Shown: positions 42,325 to 53,137, counted from the first letter of the stretch. The stretch: 64,000 bases of DNA from Shewanella loihica PV-4 (GCF_000016065.1 NC_009092.1:1922001-1986000), one strand, 5' to 3'. The notes: generated by a model not told the origin, from the letters alone. Made by a program: numbers and translations.

Positions 42325-43611
42325 ATGTCCTATGCCAAGCAGTTTACTGCCTTAGATGACCTGCTAAGTAGCAGCCACGCGCTGTGGCAGGTTAAGGCCT
42401 TCGAGGCGGAGGCCTTGCCCTGGCAGGATGAGTTTCCAAGACTCGCCGACCTGCTCTGGCAGCTCGATGACGAAGAACTCGATAGTCTGGATAGCGACAG
42501 CATAGCGCTGCACGGGCGTCTTGCGCCCGCACTCGAGGCGGATCTTGCCGCCAAGGGCACAATCTGGCCCTTATCTTTACTGAAAACCCTTGCCGCAGGG
42601 CTCGCGCATTCTGAGCTAGCACATGCAGACTTCGCAGAGCAGAGCGTGGATGAGGCCTGTGCGGGGCTGTCTGAGAGTGAGCTTGGGCATTTTAGCGCCC
42701 ACATCAAGGGGCGCAAGTGGCAGCAGATCCTCGCCTTTGCCGCGAGGGTCACACCAGGTGATGATGAGATCTTGGAGTGGTGCGCCGGTAAGGGGCACCT
42801 GGGGCGCCTATTGGCCAAGGGGCAGTCGCGCACAGTCGTGAGCCTCGAGTGGCAGCAGGGATTGTGTGAGGCAGGTTCGCAGTTTGCCCACCAGTGGCAA
42901 TTACCCCAGCGTTTCGTCTGCGGCGATGCCCTGTCAGAATCTGCCCAGCAGCTGCTTAAACGCGAGCAGCAGGCGGTAGCCCTCCATGCCTGCGGCGAGC
43001 TGCATCTCAGTTTGCTGCGCGGCGCGGCCAAGGCGAGAACTCGCGCCTTAGCGGTGGCGCCCTGTTGTTATCATCTGATAAGTGACAGTCACTACCAGCC
43101 GCTGTCAGTTCTCGCTCAGGCGAGTGAGCTCTCGCTCAGCAAACACGATCTTCAGCTTCCCTTGCAGCGATCTGTGATTGCTAACGCCAAGGCAAGGGCG
43201 CTTCGCCTTAAAGAGGTGGCCTGGCGCCTGGGGTTCGATAGCCTGCAACGGGATGTGACCGGCAGCTCACACTACCTGCCGATACCGGCGGTGAAGCAGA
43301 GCCAACTGAGCGGTAGCTTCAGGGAGTTTTGTGCCTGGGCAGCAGAGCAGAAACAGGTCAAACTGCCCAAGCAGTGGGACGATCAAGGCTATTTGGCAAA
43401 AGGGTTCGAGCGCCAACGCCTGACCCGGCGCATCGATCTGGCTGCGCACCTGTTTCGTGAGGCCTTAGAGCTCTGGCTGCTGCTCGACAGAGTCTGTTTC
43501 CTGCAGGAGCAGAGCTATGAGGTGAGCCTAGGCGCCTTTTGCGATCTCGAGGTGACGCCGAGAAACGGCTTGATCCTGGCTCGCCTGCCAAGCTGTTCAT
43601 TGCCAGAATAG
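42325..43611 (+). CDS. SAM-dependent methyltransferase (METTL25-like)
   Basis: A 428-aa protein. The SAM-binding motif I reads EWCAGKGHLGRLLA (about 151-164), followed by VVSLEWQQGLC, a GDAL acidic strand end, HACGELHLSLL and PCCYHLIS (about 244-251). The CCYH element resembles Methyltransf_32/METTL25 proteins. The ATG at 42325 has AGGAG at proper distance; the longer frame from a GTG is unlikely. Substrate unknown. Confidence 0.82.
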   Translation: MSYAKQFTALDDLLSSSHALWQVKAFEAEALPWQDEFPRLADLLWQLDDEELDSLDSDSIALHGRLAPALEADLAAKGTIWPLSLLKTLAAGLAHSELAHADFAEQSVDEACAGLSESELGHFSAHIKGRKWQQILAFAARVTPGDDEILEWCAGKGHLGRLLAKGQSRTVVSLEWQQGLCEAGSQFAHQWQLPQRFVCGDALSESAQQLLKREQQAVALHACGELHLSLLRGAAKARTRALAVAPCCYHLISDSHYQPLSVLAQASELSLSKHDLQLPLQRSVIANAKARALRLKEVAWRLGFDSLQRDVTGSSHYLPIPAVKQSQLSGSFREFCAWAAEQKQVKLPKQWDDQGYLAKGFERQRLTRRIDLAAHLFREALELWLLLDRVCFLQEQSYEVSLGAFCDLEVTPRNGLILARLPSCSLPE

Positions 43612-43792
43612 AGTTTGCCTGATTAGCAACTGTCAGACTCACACCCGCAAGATTGGTGCTTGTCTGATTAGTTCTGCCAGAGTCGCTTTTTTAGCCACTT
43701 AACGGGCCAATAATCGGCTGACGAGCTTTTCAAGCAATTAGCTTCTAGAGAAGAAACCAGCGGGCGCTGTCATAAATTTGCCGATCGATGTC

Positions 43793-43820
43793 GAAAAAAG
43801 CCGCCCTATGGCGGTTTTTT
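43793..43820 (+). terminator. terminator upstream of ole cluster
   Basis: CCGCC / GGCGG stem with A-run before and T-run after, 190 bases beyond the methyltransferase stop. Nothing else is seen in the 43612-43921 gap apart from the likely oleA promoter. Confidence 0.8.
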
Positions 43821-43921
43821 ATTGAATCATTCGCCGTTTCTTGCTCAAATGGCGGGTTAACACTGAAAGATAAAAATTGGCCGAATAAGTGCCGATATAA
43901 TGAGCGAAACAGAACGGTTTC

Positions 43922-44971
43922 ATGAAATATTCTCGCGTTTTTATAAATAGTCTGGCCTATGAGCTGGCACCTGAAGTGGTTTCGACTTCAGAGTTAGAGT
44001 CTCGATTAGCTCCCTTGTATCAGAAATTCAGGATCCCTATGGGGCAGCTCGCCGCATTGACAGGGATCCACGAGCGTCGCTGGTGGCCGAAAGGGCATAG
44101 ATTGTCCGATGGCGCCCTGGCGGCGGCGCACAAGTCTATCGAGGAGACGGGGATAGATGTGGCCGATCTCGGCGCCGTGATCTATACCGGCGTCTGCCGC
44201 GATCAGCACGAGCCGGCGACCGCCTGTCGTATCGCCGCCGAGCTTGGGGTGTCTAAGGACACCGCCATCTATGACATCAGCAACGCCTGCTTGGGTGTGT
44301 TGTCCGGCATTCTGGATATCGCCAACCGCATCGAGCTGGGTCAGATCAAGGCCGGCCTGGTGGTTTCCTGCGAGTCGGCGCGTCATATCGTGGATATCAC
44401 CATAGATAACATGCTGGCCGAGCCCACCATGCAGAATTATGCCCAGTCGCTGGCGACCCTGACCGGTGGCTCTGGCGCTGTGGCCGTGCTGCTTACCGAT
44501 GGCAGCCTGCCGCTTAAGAGTGAGCGTCAGCATCAGCTGCTTGGGGCGAGTCACCTTTCGGCGCCCGAACATCATAATCTGTGTCAATGGGGATTACAGG
44601 AAGCGGGCACTCAGCTATACCGCGAGTTTATGCGCACCGACGGTGTGGCCTTGCTTAAAGAAGGGGTAGAGCTGGCTCGCCATACCTGGGCGCACTTCCT
44701 CGAGCAGCGTAACTGGCTGGTGGAGCAGGTCGATAAGGTGATCTGTCATCAGGTGGGGGCCTCGAACCGTAAGCAGGTGCTGAGCGCGCTCAATATTCCT
44801 CAGGAGAAAGAGTTCCCCACCTATCAGCTACTCGGCAACATGGGCACAGTCTCGCTGCCTGTGACGGCGGCCATGGCACACGACCAGGGTTTTCTGCGCA
44901 AGGGCGATCAGGTCAGTTTCCTCGGCATAGGCAGTGGTCTCAACTGCATGATGCTCGGACTCAAGTGGTAG
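43922..44971 (+). CDS. oleA: OleA, acyl-CoA condensing thiolase
   Basis: A 349-aa thiolase-fold enzyme that joins two fatty acyl-CoAs head to head into a beta-keto acid, the first step of long-chain olefin synthesis. Catalytic Cys is in SNACLG (Cys123), and Glu97 in CRDQHEP sits 26 residues before it, the same spacing as Glu117 and Cys143 of Xanthomonas OleA. HQVGASNR (near 278) supplies His, and NMGTVS (about 310-315) supplies Asn. First gene of the oleABCD cluster. Confidence 0.93.
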   Translation: MKYSRVFINSLAYELAPEVVSTSELESRLAPLYQKFRIPMGQLAALTGIHERRWWPKGHRLSDGALAAAHKSIEETGIDVADLGAVIYTGVCRDQHEPATACRIAAELGVSKDTAIYDISNACLGVLSGILDIANRIELGQIKAGLVVSCESARHIVDITIDNMLAEPTMQNYAQSLATLTGGSGAVAVLLTDGSLPLKSERQHQLLGASHLSAPEHHNLCQWGLQEAGTQLYREFMRTDGVALLKEGVELARHTWAHFLEQRNWLVEQVDKVICHQVGASNRKQVLSALNIPQEKEFPTYQLLGNMGTVSLPVTAAMAHDQGFLRKGDQVSFLGIGSGLNCMMLGLKW

Positions 44972-45061
44972 AGCGCCCTTCATCTTCTTACTGAAAGCAC
45001 AGCATAGGGGCGACGCCGAGGGGCGGCGCCCACTTAACGCATAATCATAACAGGTACCCCC

Positions 45062-45934
45062 ATGCTCGATTCGTTATTTCCTATTAAACGCAATTACTTA
45101 GATCGTAATGGTCACAAGTTGCAATATGTGAATGAAGGCCAGGGTGAGCCCGTGGTCATGGTGCATGGCAACCCGAGCTGGTCTTTCTATTATCGCAATC
45201 TGGTGACGGCGTTGAGCCCTAATCATCAGTGCATAGTGCCGGATCATATCGGCTGCGGTCTGTCGGACAAGCCAGACGATGCCGGTTACGACTATACCCT
45301 GAAGAATCGTATCGACGATCTGGAAGCCTTGCTGGATCACCTCGAGGTGAAAGAGAAGATCACCCTGATCGTTCACGACTGGGGCGGCATGATAGGCATG
45401 GGTTATGCGGCCCGTCATCCCGAGCGGATCAAGAAAATCGTGGTGCTCAACACTGGCGCCTTTCATCTGCCAGAGGCCAAGCCGTTTCCTTGGGCGCTGT
45501 GGATCTGTCGTAACACCTTACTGGGCACAGTATTAGTGCGCGGCTTTAACGCTTTCTCCTCTATCGCCTCTTATGTAGGGGTGAAGCGCGCGCCTATGCC
45601 AAAGGCGATACGCGAGGCCTATGTGGCGCCCTTTAACTCTTGGGCGAATCGTATCTCGACCCTGCGCTTCGTGCAGGATATTCCGCTCAAGCCTGGCGAT
45701 CGCAACTATGAACTGGTGAGTGAGATCAGTGAAAAGCTGAACCAGTTTAACCAACTGCCTATGATGATCTGCTGGGGACTCAAAGACTTTGTATTCGACA
45801 AACACTTCCTCGATGAGTGGAAGCGTCGATTCCCCGAGGCCGAGGTGCATGAGTTTGCCGACTGTGGTCACTATATCCTGGAAGATGCCAGCGATGAGGT
45901 GGTGGCCCAGGTGCAGCAATTTATGGCGCGTTAA
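45062..45934 (+). CDS. oleB: OleB, beta-lactone decarboxylase
   Basis: A 290-aa alpha/beta-hydrolase resembling haloalkane dehalogenases. It has HGNPSW (35-40, oxyanion region), nucleophile Asp106 in VHDWGG and the terminal His in DCGHYILED. OleB turns the cis-beta-lactone made by OleC into the cis-olefin and CO2. It is a separate gene here, as in other gammaproteobacteria, and is not fused to OleC. Confidence 0.92.
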   Translation: MLDSLFPIKRNYLDRNGHKLQYVNEGQGEPVVMVHGNPSWSFYYRNLVTALSPNHQCIVPDHIGCGLSDKPDDAGYDYTLKNRIDDLEALLDHLEVKEKITLIVHDWGGMIGMGYAARHPERIKKIVVLNTGAFHLPEAKPFPWALWICRNTLLGTVLVRGFNAFSSIASYVGVKRAPMPKAIREAYVAPFNSWANRISTLRFVQDIPLKPGDRNYELVSEISEKLNQFNQLPMMICWGLKDFVFDKHFLDEWKRRFPEAEVHEFADCGHYILEDASDEVVAQVQQFMAR

Positions 45935-45987
45935 CTCACGTATTAACGTAAAAACGGTCACGCATTAACGTAAAAAAGGTAAGGCGG

Positions 45988-47679
45988 ATGTCAGAGACGA
46001 TTCAAGTCGGCGCCAATTTGTGTCGTCATCTCAACCGGGCGGCCAAAGAGGCCCCTAATGAGCTGGCGGTGGCGGTACAAAAGGCCTGTGGCGTCTTGAA
46101 TAAACAGCTTGAGTACCAAGAGCTGAATTTTGCAAAGCTCGATGCCATGAGCGACATCCTGGCCCACGGCCTGTATGCCTATGGCATCAAACGCGGCGCC
46201 AAGGCGGTGTTGATGGTGACGCCGAGCCTGGAGTTTTTTGCCTTAACCTTCGCCCTGTTCAAGGCAGGGATAGTCCCTATCTTAGTGGATCCAGGCATGG
46301 GGGTGAAAAACCTCAAGCAGTGTTTTCAAGAGGCCGAGCCCGATGCCTTTATCGGGATCCCCAAGGCCCACCTGGCCAGACGCCTGTTCGGTTGGGGCAA
46401 GTCAAGCCTGACTCACTTGGTGACCGTAGGCGGCAGTAAGCTGTGGGGCGGTGCGAGCCTGGAGCAGCTTAAGCAACTGGGGCAAGGCAAGGGACCTTTC
46501 TCTATGGCTCAGCTCGATTGTGACGAGATGTGCGCCATCTTGTTTACCAGTGGCAGCACGGGCACCCCTAAGGGCGTTGTCTATTCCCATCGCATGTTCG
46601 AGGCGCAGATCAGCGCCCTCAAGCACGACTATCAGATAGCGCCTGGTGAGCGGGATCTCGCCACCTTCCCGCTGTTTTCCCTGTTTGGCCCGGCGCTGGG
46701 CATGGCCTCGATCGTGCCTGATATGGATGCCAGCAAGCCGATCACCGCCAATCCCGATTACATCTTTGCGGCCATCGAGCGTTATGCCTGCACTAACATG
46801 TTCGTCAATCCGGCGCTTATCGAGCGCTTGGGGCAGGCGGGCACTTCACGGGATCAAAAGGTAAAACTTGGCAGCTTGAAACGGGTGATTTCGGCGGGCG
46901 CCCCGGCGACCATAGCGTCGATCAAGCGTTTCAGTGAGATGCTAACGAGTGATGCGCCCGTGCTTAACTCCTACGGGGCCACCGAGTCCCTGCCGCTCAG
47001 CATGATAACCAGTCACGAGCTGTTTGATACTACCGAAGTTACAGACAATGGCGGCGGCATCTGTGTCGGCAAGCCGATAGACGGCGTCAGCATGCATATC
47101 ATCGACATAGATGAGGCCGAGATCCCAACTTGGTCGGCGGATCTCTGCCTGCCAAGGGAGCAGATAGGCGAGATAGTGGTACAGGGCCCCATGGTGAGTG
47201 CCAGCTATTATCGGCGCGATAAGGCTACAGCCCAGGCGAAGATCTTCGATGACCAGGGTCAGCATTATCACCGCATGGGGGATCTGGGTTATCTCGATAA
47301 TCAGGGACGCCTGTGGATGTGCGGTCGCAAGGCCCACAGGGTGGATTGCCGGGTCGATGGTCAGCCGCGGCGTTATTTCTCTATCCCCTGCGAGCGTATT
47401 TACAACACTCACAGCGACATCAAGCGTTCCGCCTTGGTGGGCATAAAGGTAAAAGGGGAGATGCAGCCCTTAATTTGTCTCGAGCTGGAGCAGGGGCTGA
47501 GCTGTAGCAACGCCGCCGCGCTTTATACCGAGCTTAGGCTGCTGGGCGAGGCCCATAGCCAGACGCAGGGGATCACCCGCTTTCTGATCCATCCGGGCTT
47601 TCCCGTCGATATTCGCCATAACGCTAAGATCTTCAGAGAGAAGCTGGCGGTGTGGGCGCAGTCCACCTACAAGGAGTGA
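45988..47679 (+). CDS. oleC: OleC, beta-lactone synthetase
   Basis: A 563-aa AMP-binding enzyme of the ANL superfamily with P-loop [16 protein letters not shown] (about 185-200), the YGATE motif A5 (about 329-333) and [19 protein letters not shown] (about 430-448). Using ATP it closes the beta-hydroxy acid from OleD to a beta-lactone. The gene is 53 bases after oleB and 6 before oleD. Confidence 0.93.
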   Translation: MSETIQVGANLCRHLNRAAKEAPNELAVAVQKACGVLNKQLEYQELNFAKLDAMSDILAHGLYAYGIKRGAKAVLMVTPSLEFFALTFALFKAGIVPILVDPGMGVKNLKQCFQEAEPDAFIGIPKAHLARRLFGWGKSSLTHLVTVGGSKLWGGASLEQLKQLGQGKGPFSMAQLDCDEMCAILFTSGSTGTPKGVVYSHRMFEAQISALKHDYQIAPGERDLATFPLFSLFGPALGMASIVPDMDASKPITANPDYIFAAIERYACTNMFVNPALIERLGQAGTSRDQKVKLGSLKRVISAGAPATIASIKRFSEMLTSDAPVLNSYGATESLPLSMITSHELFDTTEVTDNGGGICVGKPIDGVSMHIIDIDEAEIPTWSADLCLPREQIGEIVVQGPMVSASYYRRDKATAQAKIFDDQGQHYHRMGDLGYLDNQGRLWMCGRKAHRVDCRVDGQPRRYFSIPCERIYNTHSDIKRSALVGIKVKGEMQPLICLELEQGLSCSNAAALYTELRLLGEAHSQTQGITRFLIHPGFPVDIRHNAKIFREKLAVWAQSTYKE

Positions 47680-47685
47680 TCGTCC

Positions 47686-48807
47686 GTGAGCATCACCAAG
47701 CATTCCAATCACACAGACAACGTAAATCTGCTTCCTGAAGAGCTTGAGGCGTTAACTCAGCTGGCGGGTCTTAGCCGCCATGCCTTGGTAACCGGCGCCG
47801 GCGGCTTTCTGGGTAAGGCGATTTGTCAGCGACTCATAGCGGCGGGCATTGCCGTGACAGGCTTTGCCCGGGGGCATTATCCCGAGCTCGAAGCCATGGG
47901 CGTTAACATGGTGAGCGGCGATATCTGCGATCTCGAGTCCGTAACCAATGCCATGGCCGGCTGCGACCTGGTGTTTCATGTGGCCTCTAAGGCCGGAGTA
48001 TGGGGCAGCAAGGAGAGCTATTTTGCCCCCAATGTGCAGGGCTGCGACAACCTGCTTAAGGCAGCTGCCGCCCATGATATAGACAGTTTCGTCTATACCA
48101 GTACCCCGAGCGTGACCTTTGCCGGTGAAGATGAATCTGGCATAGACGAGCGCGCGCCCTATGCCAGTCGTTTCCTTAACTATTATGGCGAGTCCAAGGC
48201 GATCGCCGAGCAGAGAGTGACGGCCGCAAACAGCACCTCATTGTCGAGTGCCAATTCTCCCTCTGAAGGCAAGCTAAATACCGTATCCCTTAGGCCCCAT
48301 CTCATCTGGGGGCCGGAAGATCCTCATCTGGTGCCCAGGGTGATTGCCCGCGCCCGAGCCGGTAAGCTCAAGTTAGTGGGTAAGGTCGATAAGCTGGTGG
48401 ATACCATCTATGTCGGCAACGCGGCCTACGCCCATATTCTGGCGGCCCTGACCCTCAAGCAAAACCCGCAGCAGTGCGCCGGAAAGTGTTACTTTTTGAG
48501 TAACGATGAGCCGATCACCATGAAGGTTATACTCAACAAGATCTTGGCCTGTGCCGAGCTGCCCAAGGTCGAGAAGCGGGTACCCGCCAGCGTCGCCTAT
48601 CTGGCCGGCGCCCTGTTAGAAGGGGTCTATGGCCTGCTGGGCAAATGCGATGAGCCCATCATGACACGCTTCGTGGCCAGACAGCTCTCTACCTGTCACT
48701 ATTTCGATATCTCCGCGGCCAAGCGCGACCTCAACTATCGCCCCTTGGTATCGATCGATGAGGGGATGGTGCAGTTAAGCAACTGGCTGAAGCAGGAAAA
48801 AGTATAA
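47686..48807 (+). CDS. oleD: OleD, 2-alkyl-3-ketoacid reductase
   Basis: A 373-aa extended SDR. NAD(P) motif TGAGGFLG (36-43), and the catalytic pair Tyr167 and Lys171 in YYGESKA. It reduces the OleA product to a beta-hydroxy acid. Translation starts at GTG 47686, after AAGGAG that overlaps the oleC stop region, so it is translationally coupled. It ends the ole operon, convergent with the globin gene 30 bases away. Confidence 0.93.
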   Translation: MSITKHSNHTDNVNLLPEELEALTQLAGLSRHALVTGAGGFLGKAICQRLIAAGIAVTGFARGHYPELEAMGVNMVSGDICDLESVTNAMAGCDLVFHVASKAGVWGSKESYFAPNVQGCDNLLKAAAAHDIDSFVYTSTPSVTFAGEDESGIDERAPYASRFLNYYGESKAIAEQRVTAANSTSLSSANSPSEGKLNTVSLRPHLIWGPEDPHLVPRVIARARAGKLKLVGKVDKLVDTIYVGNAAYAHILAALTLKQNPQQCAGKCYFLSNDEPITMKVILNKILACAELPKVEKRVPASVAYLAGALLEGVYGLLGKCDEPIMTRFVARQLSTCHYFDISAAKRDLNYRPLVSIDEGMVQLSNWLKQEKV

Positions 48808-48837
48808 GATTAAGATAGGCGAGATACGGCTGCCTGA

Positions 48838-49260
48838 TCAGGATGCCGCCTCCTGCATGGCGGCAATCATCACCTTGGCAATCTCATCGTAATAGCATGA
48901 CCAGGCCTGCTCGATAGCCGGGCTGGATGCGTCTCGCAGGCAATCCTGAATCGACAGCAACAAGGCCGCGCGCACCACCTCAAATTGGCTAATATTGACG
49001 CCGTAATCCAGATGCTTTCGTCCCAGCTCCTCTAGCTTAGGCTTGACCTCGTTAAATTGATGCACCTTGGCAACGGCCGTGGTGATGAGCTCGTTGAAAT
49101 GATACTCGAATACCGGCCGCTCGCTCTGGAACATGGGACGGATCAAGGGTGCCATGGCGAACAGGCAATCGTAGAAGTGCGAAGCAAAGTTGCTGTTTTG
49201 CCGATTGATCTCGGCAAAGGACTTTTGAATAAGCTGTTTTTGCTCGTCGGTGAGAGGCAT
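48838..49260 (-). CDS. bacterial globin-like protein
   Basis: A 140-aa single-domain globin. The proximal heme His is in LGRKHLDYGV (His about 83), and the distal-side region is SERPVFEYHFNELI. It starts with LTDEQKQLIQKSFAEI, as in Vitreoscilla-type haemoglobins. It probably binds oxygen or NO; no reductase domain is present. Downstream of bioA on the same strand, separated by a hairpin. Confidence 0.85.
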   Translation of the reverse strand: MPLTDEQKQLIQKSFAEINRQNSNFASHFYDCLFAMAPLIRPMFQSERPVFEYHFNELITTAVAKVHQFNEVKPKLEELGRKHLDYGVNISQFEVVRAALLLSIQDCLRDASSPAIEQAWSCYYDEIAKVMIAAMQEAAS

Positions 49261-49379
49261 AGCTTTCCCGGTTTTCTGAATTGAGCCTGTTGAGTGTGAC
49301 TTGCTGGAGCGCTAGTTAGCGTGATGAGACTTAATCGAATCGGCACGCCTTGGCTAACTATAGCTCAGCGGGAGTGGAA

Positions 49380-49397
49380 GGGCGCAATCTTGCGCCC
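49380..49397 (-). terminator. hairpin between bioA and globin gene
   Basis: Perfect eight-base stem GGGCGCAA / TTGCGCCC with a two-base centre. No proper T-run on either strand, so its role as a terminator is uncertain. Confidence 0.45.
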
Positions 49398-49423
49398 GTA
49401 AAATTAAACAGAGGAAAGCTGGG

Positions 49424-50764
49424 TTACCCGTGGCTGATAAAGCTCGCCTCATCGCCTCTCGATGCTTTCGCCTCAGCCCCCGCGATGGCGGCGACCTCCA
49501 GCATCGCCTGGGTTAGGCGGCTAAGCTGCTGTGCGCTAATAGTGTAAGGCGGCATGATATAGATATAGCTCGAAAATGGGCGCACCCAGACGCCGCGATC
49601 CACAAAGGCCTGTTGCAATGCTGCGGTATTGACGCTGCGGGTCATCTCAATCACGCCAACGGCGCCCAAACAACGCACCGCTTTTACTCCCTCGATTGCG
49701 CTGGCCGTCGCTAACTCCTGCTTCATCTGCTGCTCGATGGCGGCTACCTGCTCGGGCCACTGGTGTTGATTGATCAGATCCAGACTGGCACTGGCGGCGG
49801 CGCAGGCCAGCGGGTTACCCATAAAGGTGGGGCCATGCATAAAGACGCCAGAGGGGGAGTCGCTGATCCCTAAGGCCACCTCGTCGCTACACAGGGTGGC
49901 AGCCAGCGAGATATAACCGCCGGTGAGCGCCTTACCCAAGCAGAGAATATCCGCCTCAATACCTGCATGCTGGTAGGCAAACAGCTTACCGGTGCGGCCA
50001 AAGCCTGTGGCTATCTCATCTAAGATCAACAACACCTTGTAGCGATCGCACAGCGCACGTAGCCCTTTCAGATAGTCGGCGCTGTAGAAATGCATGGCAC
50101 CTGCGCCCTGCATGATGGGCTCTATGATAACCGCCGCTATGGTCTGGTGATGGGCGTTCAGCAGCGCCTCCATCGCCTCGAGATCGTCTGCGATCAGGGT
50201 TTCGCCGAAGGGGGTCTTGGGGGCAGGGGCAAACAGCTGCTGAGTCACCGCCTCGCCAAACATGGTATGCATGCCGCCTTCTGGGTCACACACGCTCATC
50301 GCCGCAAACGTGTCGCCATGATAGCCATGCTTCACCGTGAGTATCCGCTGCTTGCTTGGCGCGCCGCGTCCCTGCCAATATTGCAGTGCCATCTTCATCG
50401 CCACCTCGACGGCAATCGAGCCCGAATCGGCCAGAAACACCTTGGTAAGATTATCGCTGGTCATGGCAAGTAGCTTCTTGCTCACCGCGATGGCGCTAGG
50501 GTGGGTGATGCCGCCAAACATCACATGGCTGAGGGTCGAGAGCTGTTTTTGCATCGCCTCCAGGATATAGGGGTGGCCGTATCCGTGCACACAGGCCCAC
50601 CAGGAGCTGGTGCCATCGATTAGGCGTCTGCCATCATCCAGGATCAACTCGCACCCCTCTGCCGACACCACTCCATAGACAGGAAGAGCCTGGGTCATGG
50701 AGGTGTAGGGGTGCCAGATATGTTGTCGGTCGAATTGGTGGTCGATCTGGGTCGTCGCAGACAT
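49424..50764 (-). CDS. bioA: adenosylmethionine-8-amino-7-oxononanoate aminotransferase
   Basis: A 446-aa PLP enzyme that converts KAPA to DAPA with SAM as amino donor. Visible hallmarks are WHPYTSM at the N-terminus, SSWWACVHGYGHP, the PLP motif LILDEIATGFGRTGKLFA and the PLP-binding Lys in LCLGKALTGG. Divergently transcribed from bioBFCD with an inverted-repeat control region between, the usual bio locus arrangement. Confidence 0.95.
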   Translation of the reverse strand: MSATTQIDHQFDRQHIWHPYTSMTQALPVYGVVSAEGCELILDDGRRLIDGTSSWWACVHGYGHPYILEAMQKQLSTLSHVMFGGITHPSAIAVSKKLLAMTSDNLTKVFLADSGSIAVEVAMKMALQYWQGRGAPSKQRILTVKHGYHGDTFAAMSVCDPEGGMHTMFGEAVTQQLFAPAPKTPFGETLIADDLEAMEALLNAHHQTIAAVIIEPIMQGAGAMHFYSADYLKGLRALCDRYKVLLILDEIATGFGRTGKLFAYQHAGIEADILCLGKALTGGYISLAATLCSDEVALGISDSPSGVFMHGPTFMGNPLACAAASASLDLINQHQWPEQVAAIEQQMKQELATASAIEGVKAVRCLGAVGVIEMTRSVNTAALQQAFVDRGVWVRPFSSYIYIMPPYTISAQQLSRLTQAMLEVAAIAGAEAKASRGDEASFISHG

Positions 50765-50784
50765 AAAAAATCCTGATTATTTTT

Positions 50785-50845
50785 TAACCGCTAGTAAACC
50801 GGTTTAACTGGTTAGCGTTGACAGATTAAGGCCTAAGGGTATGCT
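50785..50845. promoter_or_regulatory. bioA/bioB divergent promoter and putative BirA operator
   Basis: A nested imperfect palindrome (50786-50819) has a perfect 12-bp core TAAACCGGTTTA at 50795-50806 and outer arms AACCGCTA / TAGCGTT. It lies between bioA and bioB and touches a sigma-70-like promoter for bioB (TTGACA at 50818, TATGCT at 50840, 16-bp spacer). The half sites TAAACC and GGTTTA recall BirA operators, but the spacing differs from the E. coli type. Confidence 0.6.
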
Positions 50846-50913
50846 AAGCAAGATAAATGTCGCCGGAAATCAAGCATTCCGGCTCAAAATAGCAACTTGA
50901 AGGTTGGTAATCA

Positions 50914-51966
50914 ATGTCCGAATTAGCCTTACGTCACGATTGGCAACGTGATGAAATTGAAGCACTTTTTGCGCTCCCTATGAATGACCTGCTGTTTAAG
51001 GCCCATAGCATTCATCGCCAGCATTTCGACCCCAACGAGGTGCAGATCTCACGCCTTCTGTCGATCAAGACCGGCGCCTGCCCAGAGGATTGCAAGTACT
51101 GTCCTCAGAGTGCCCGCTACGATACCGGCCTTGAGAAAGAGCGACTGATCGAGATTGAGAAGGTGCTGACCGAGGCCCGCGCCGCCAAGGCTGCCGGCGC
51201 GTCACGCTTCTGCATGGGCGCCGCCTGGCGTAATCCTCATGAGCGCGACATGCCGTATCTGAAGGATATGGTCAGCGAAGTGAAAGCCATGGGCATGGAG
51301 ACCTGCATGACCCTGGGGATGCTTAGCGAGTCCCAGGCGAAAGATCTGGCCGACGCAGGACTCGATTACTACAACCACAACCTGGATACCTCGCCAGAAT
51401 ACTATGGCGATATCATCACCACACGTACCTATCAGGACAGGCTCAACACCCTGGATAACGTGCGCGCCGCCGGCATGAAGGTGTGCTCGGGCGGTATCGT
51501 CGGCATGGGCGAGCAGGCGAGCGATCGCGCCGGGCTGTTGCAGCAACTGGCCAACATGGCCAAGCATCCCGAGTCTGTGCCCATCAATATGTTAGTGAAG
51601 GTTGCCGGTACCCCATTTGAAAACTTAGACGATCTGGATCCGCTAGAGTTTGTGCGCACCATCGCCGTGGCGCGTATCGTGATGCCACTGTCACGGGTCC
51701 GCCTGTCGGCTGGACGTGAGAAGATGACAGATGAGCTACAGGCCATGTGTTTCTTTGCCGGCGCGAACTCTATCTTCTACGGCTGTAAGTTGTTGACCAC
51801 GAGTAACCCGGAAGAGAATGAAGACATGACGCTGTTTAAGCGCCTGGGGCTTCATCCCGAGCAGGGCAAGGCGGGCACGGTCGAAGAGGATAAAGCGGTA
51901 TTTGCCAAGGCACAGGCCGTTAAAGACAAGGCCTCGCAGCCTTTCTACGATGCGGCGGCGCTCTAA
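50914..51966 (+). CDS. bioB: biotin synthase
   Basis: A 350-aa radical-SAM enzyme inserting sulphur into dethiobiotin. The cluster motif CPEDCKYC carries Cys56, Cys60 and Cys63, followed by PQSARYDTG. Conserved [22 protein letters not shown] and the Arg in RVRLSAGRE, a [2Fe-2S] ligand, are present. First gene of bioBFCD. Confidence 0.96.
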   Translation: MSELALRHDWQRDEIEALFALPMNDLLFKAHSIHRQHFDPNEVQISRLLSIKTGACPEDCKYCPQSARYDTGLEKERLIEIEKVLTEARAAKAAGASRFCMGAAWRNPHERDMPYLKDMVSEVKAMGMETCMTLGMLSESQAKDLADAGLDYYNHNLDTSPEYYGDIITTRTYQDRLNTLDNVRAAGMKVCSGGIVGMGEQASDRAGLLQQLANMAKHPESVPINMLVKVAGTPFENLDDLDPLEFVRTIAVARIVMPLSRVRLSAGREKMTDELQAMCFFAGANSIFYGCKLLTTSNPEENEDMTLFKRLGLHPEQGKAGTVEEDKAVFAKAQAVKDKASQPFYDAAAL

Positions 51967-51988
51967 CTCGTCCAGCGAGTAACTTCAT

Positions 51989-53137
51989 ATGAGCCGGCTT
52001 CAGCAGAAAATCGATGACAAGATGCAGCGCGCGGAACAAAGCGGGCTGCTTAGGCGTCGTCAGCTACTGACTCAATCGGTTGGCAGTGCTAACCGTTTAG
52101 TGCATCAGGGAAGCATCAAGCATAACTTTGCCAGCAATGATTATCTGGGCCTGAGTCAATCACCTGAGCTTATCGAGGCGCTGGGTGAGGGCGCGAGATT
52201 ATACGGCGTCGGCAGCGGCGCCTCGCCCTTGGTCACAGGTTATAGCGATGCCCATGCGGCGCTCGAGCAGGCACTGTGCGAGGCTACCGGCCATGAGGCG
52301 GCCTTGCTCTTTAGCAGCGGCTTTAGCGCTAATTCAGCCTTGATGAAGACCTTGCTGGACAAGGAGAGTGTGGTGGTGGCCGATAAGCTGATCCACGCCT
52401 CCCTGATCGACGGCCTGTTGGAAAGCGGCGCCCAGTTAAAACGCTTCGCCCATAACGATTTGGGTGCGGCCAAGCGACTGGTGGATAAGCATCAGCCGCT
52501 GACGGTGGTGACAGAGAGCGTCTTCAGCATGGATGGTGATCTGGCGCCCATAGATGAGCTCTACGAGCTGACACAGGCAAATGATGCCTGGTTGATCGTC
52601 GATGATGCCCACGGCTTCGGCGTCCTGCCACTGGGCGGGCACAACAAGGTTGATGCCAGCTGCTGTGATATTCAAATCGTTACCTTCGGTAAGGCCCTTG
52701 GCTGCCAAGGCGCGGCGATTTTAGGCTCAAATACTTGTATCGATTTTCTGGTGGCCCATGCCAGGGACTATATCTATTCCACCGCCTTGTCGCCGGCCAG
52801 TGCCCATGTGGCCCTCAAGGCGGTGAATTTGATTAAAAACGGTGAGTGCAGAGACAGATTGGCTCAGGTGATTGAGGCCTTTAAGCTGGCCGCGAAGGCG
52901 AGGGGGCTTAGGCTGCTTGGCAGTCATACCCCGATACAGCCGCTGGTGGTGGGGGATATCGATAAGCTTGCCAAGGTCAACCGTGAGTTAAAGACCGCGG
53001 GTTTCTGGGTGGGAGCGATTCGGCCACCGACCGTGCCTCAGGGGAGCGCCAGGCTCAGGATCACCTTAAATGTGAATCATACCCAGGCAGAACTCGAGGC
53101 CCTGGCCGATCAGTTGCAGCGAGCCTTGCAAGATTAA
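51989..53137 (+). CDS. bioF: 8-amino-7-oxononanoate synthase
   Basis: A 382-aa PLP enzyme that joins pimeloyl-ACP (or CoA) to alanine, giving KAPA. Motifs include FASNDYLGLSQSPELI, GSGASPLVTGYS, VDDAHGFGVL and the PLP Lys in TFGKALG (about 233-239). The gene follows bioB by 22 bases. Confidence 0.94.
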   Translation: MSRLQQKIDDKMQRAEQSGLLRRRQLLTQSVGSANRLVHQGSIKHNFASNDYLGLSQSPELIEALGEGARLYGVGSGASPLVTGYSDAHAALEQALCEATGHEAALLFSSGFSANSALMKTLLDKESVVVADKLIHASLIDGLLESGAQLKRFAHNDLGAAKRLVDKHQPLTVVTESVFSMDGDLAPIDELYELTQANDAWLIVDDAHGFGVLPLGGHNKVDASCCDIQIVTFGKALGCQGAAILGSNTCIDFLVAHARDYIYSTALSPASAHVALKAVNLIKNGECRDRLAQVIEAFKLAAKARGLRLLGSHTPIQPLVVGDIDKLAKVNRELKTAGFWVGAIRPPTVPQGSARLRITLNVNHTQAELEALADQLQRALQD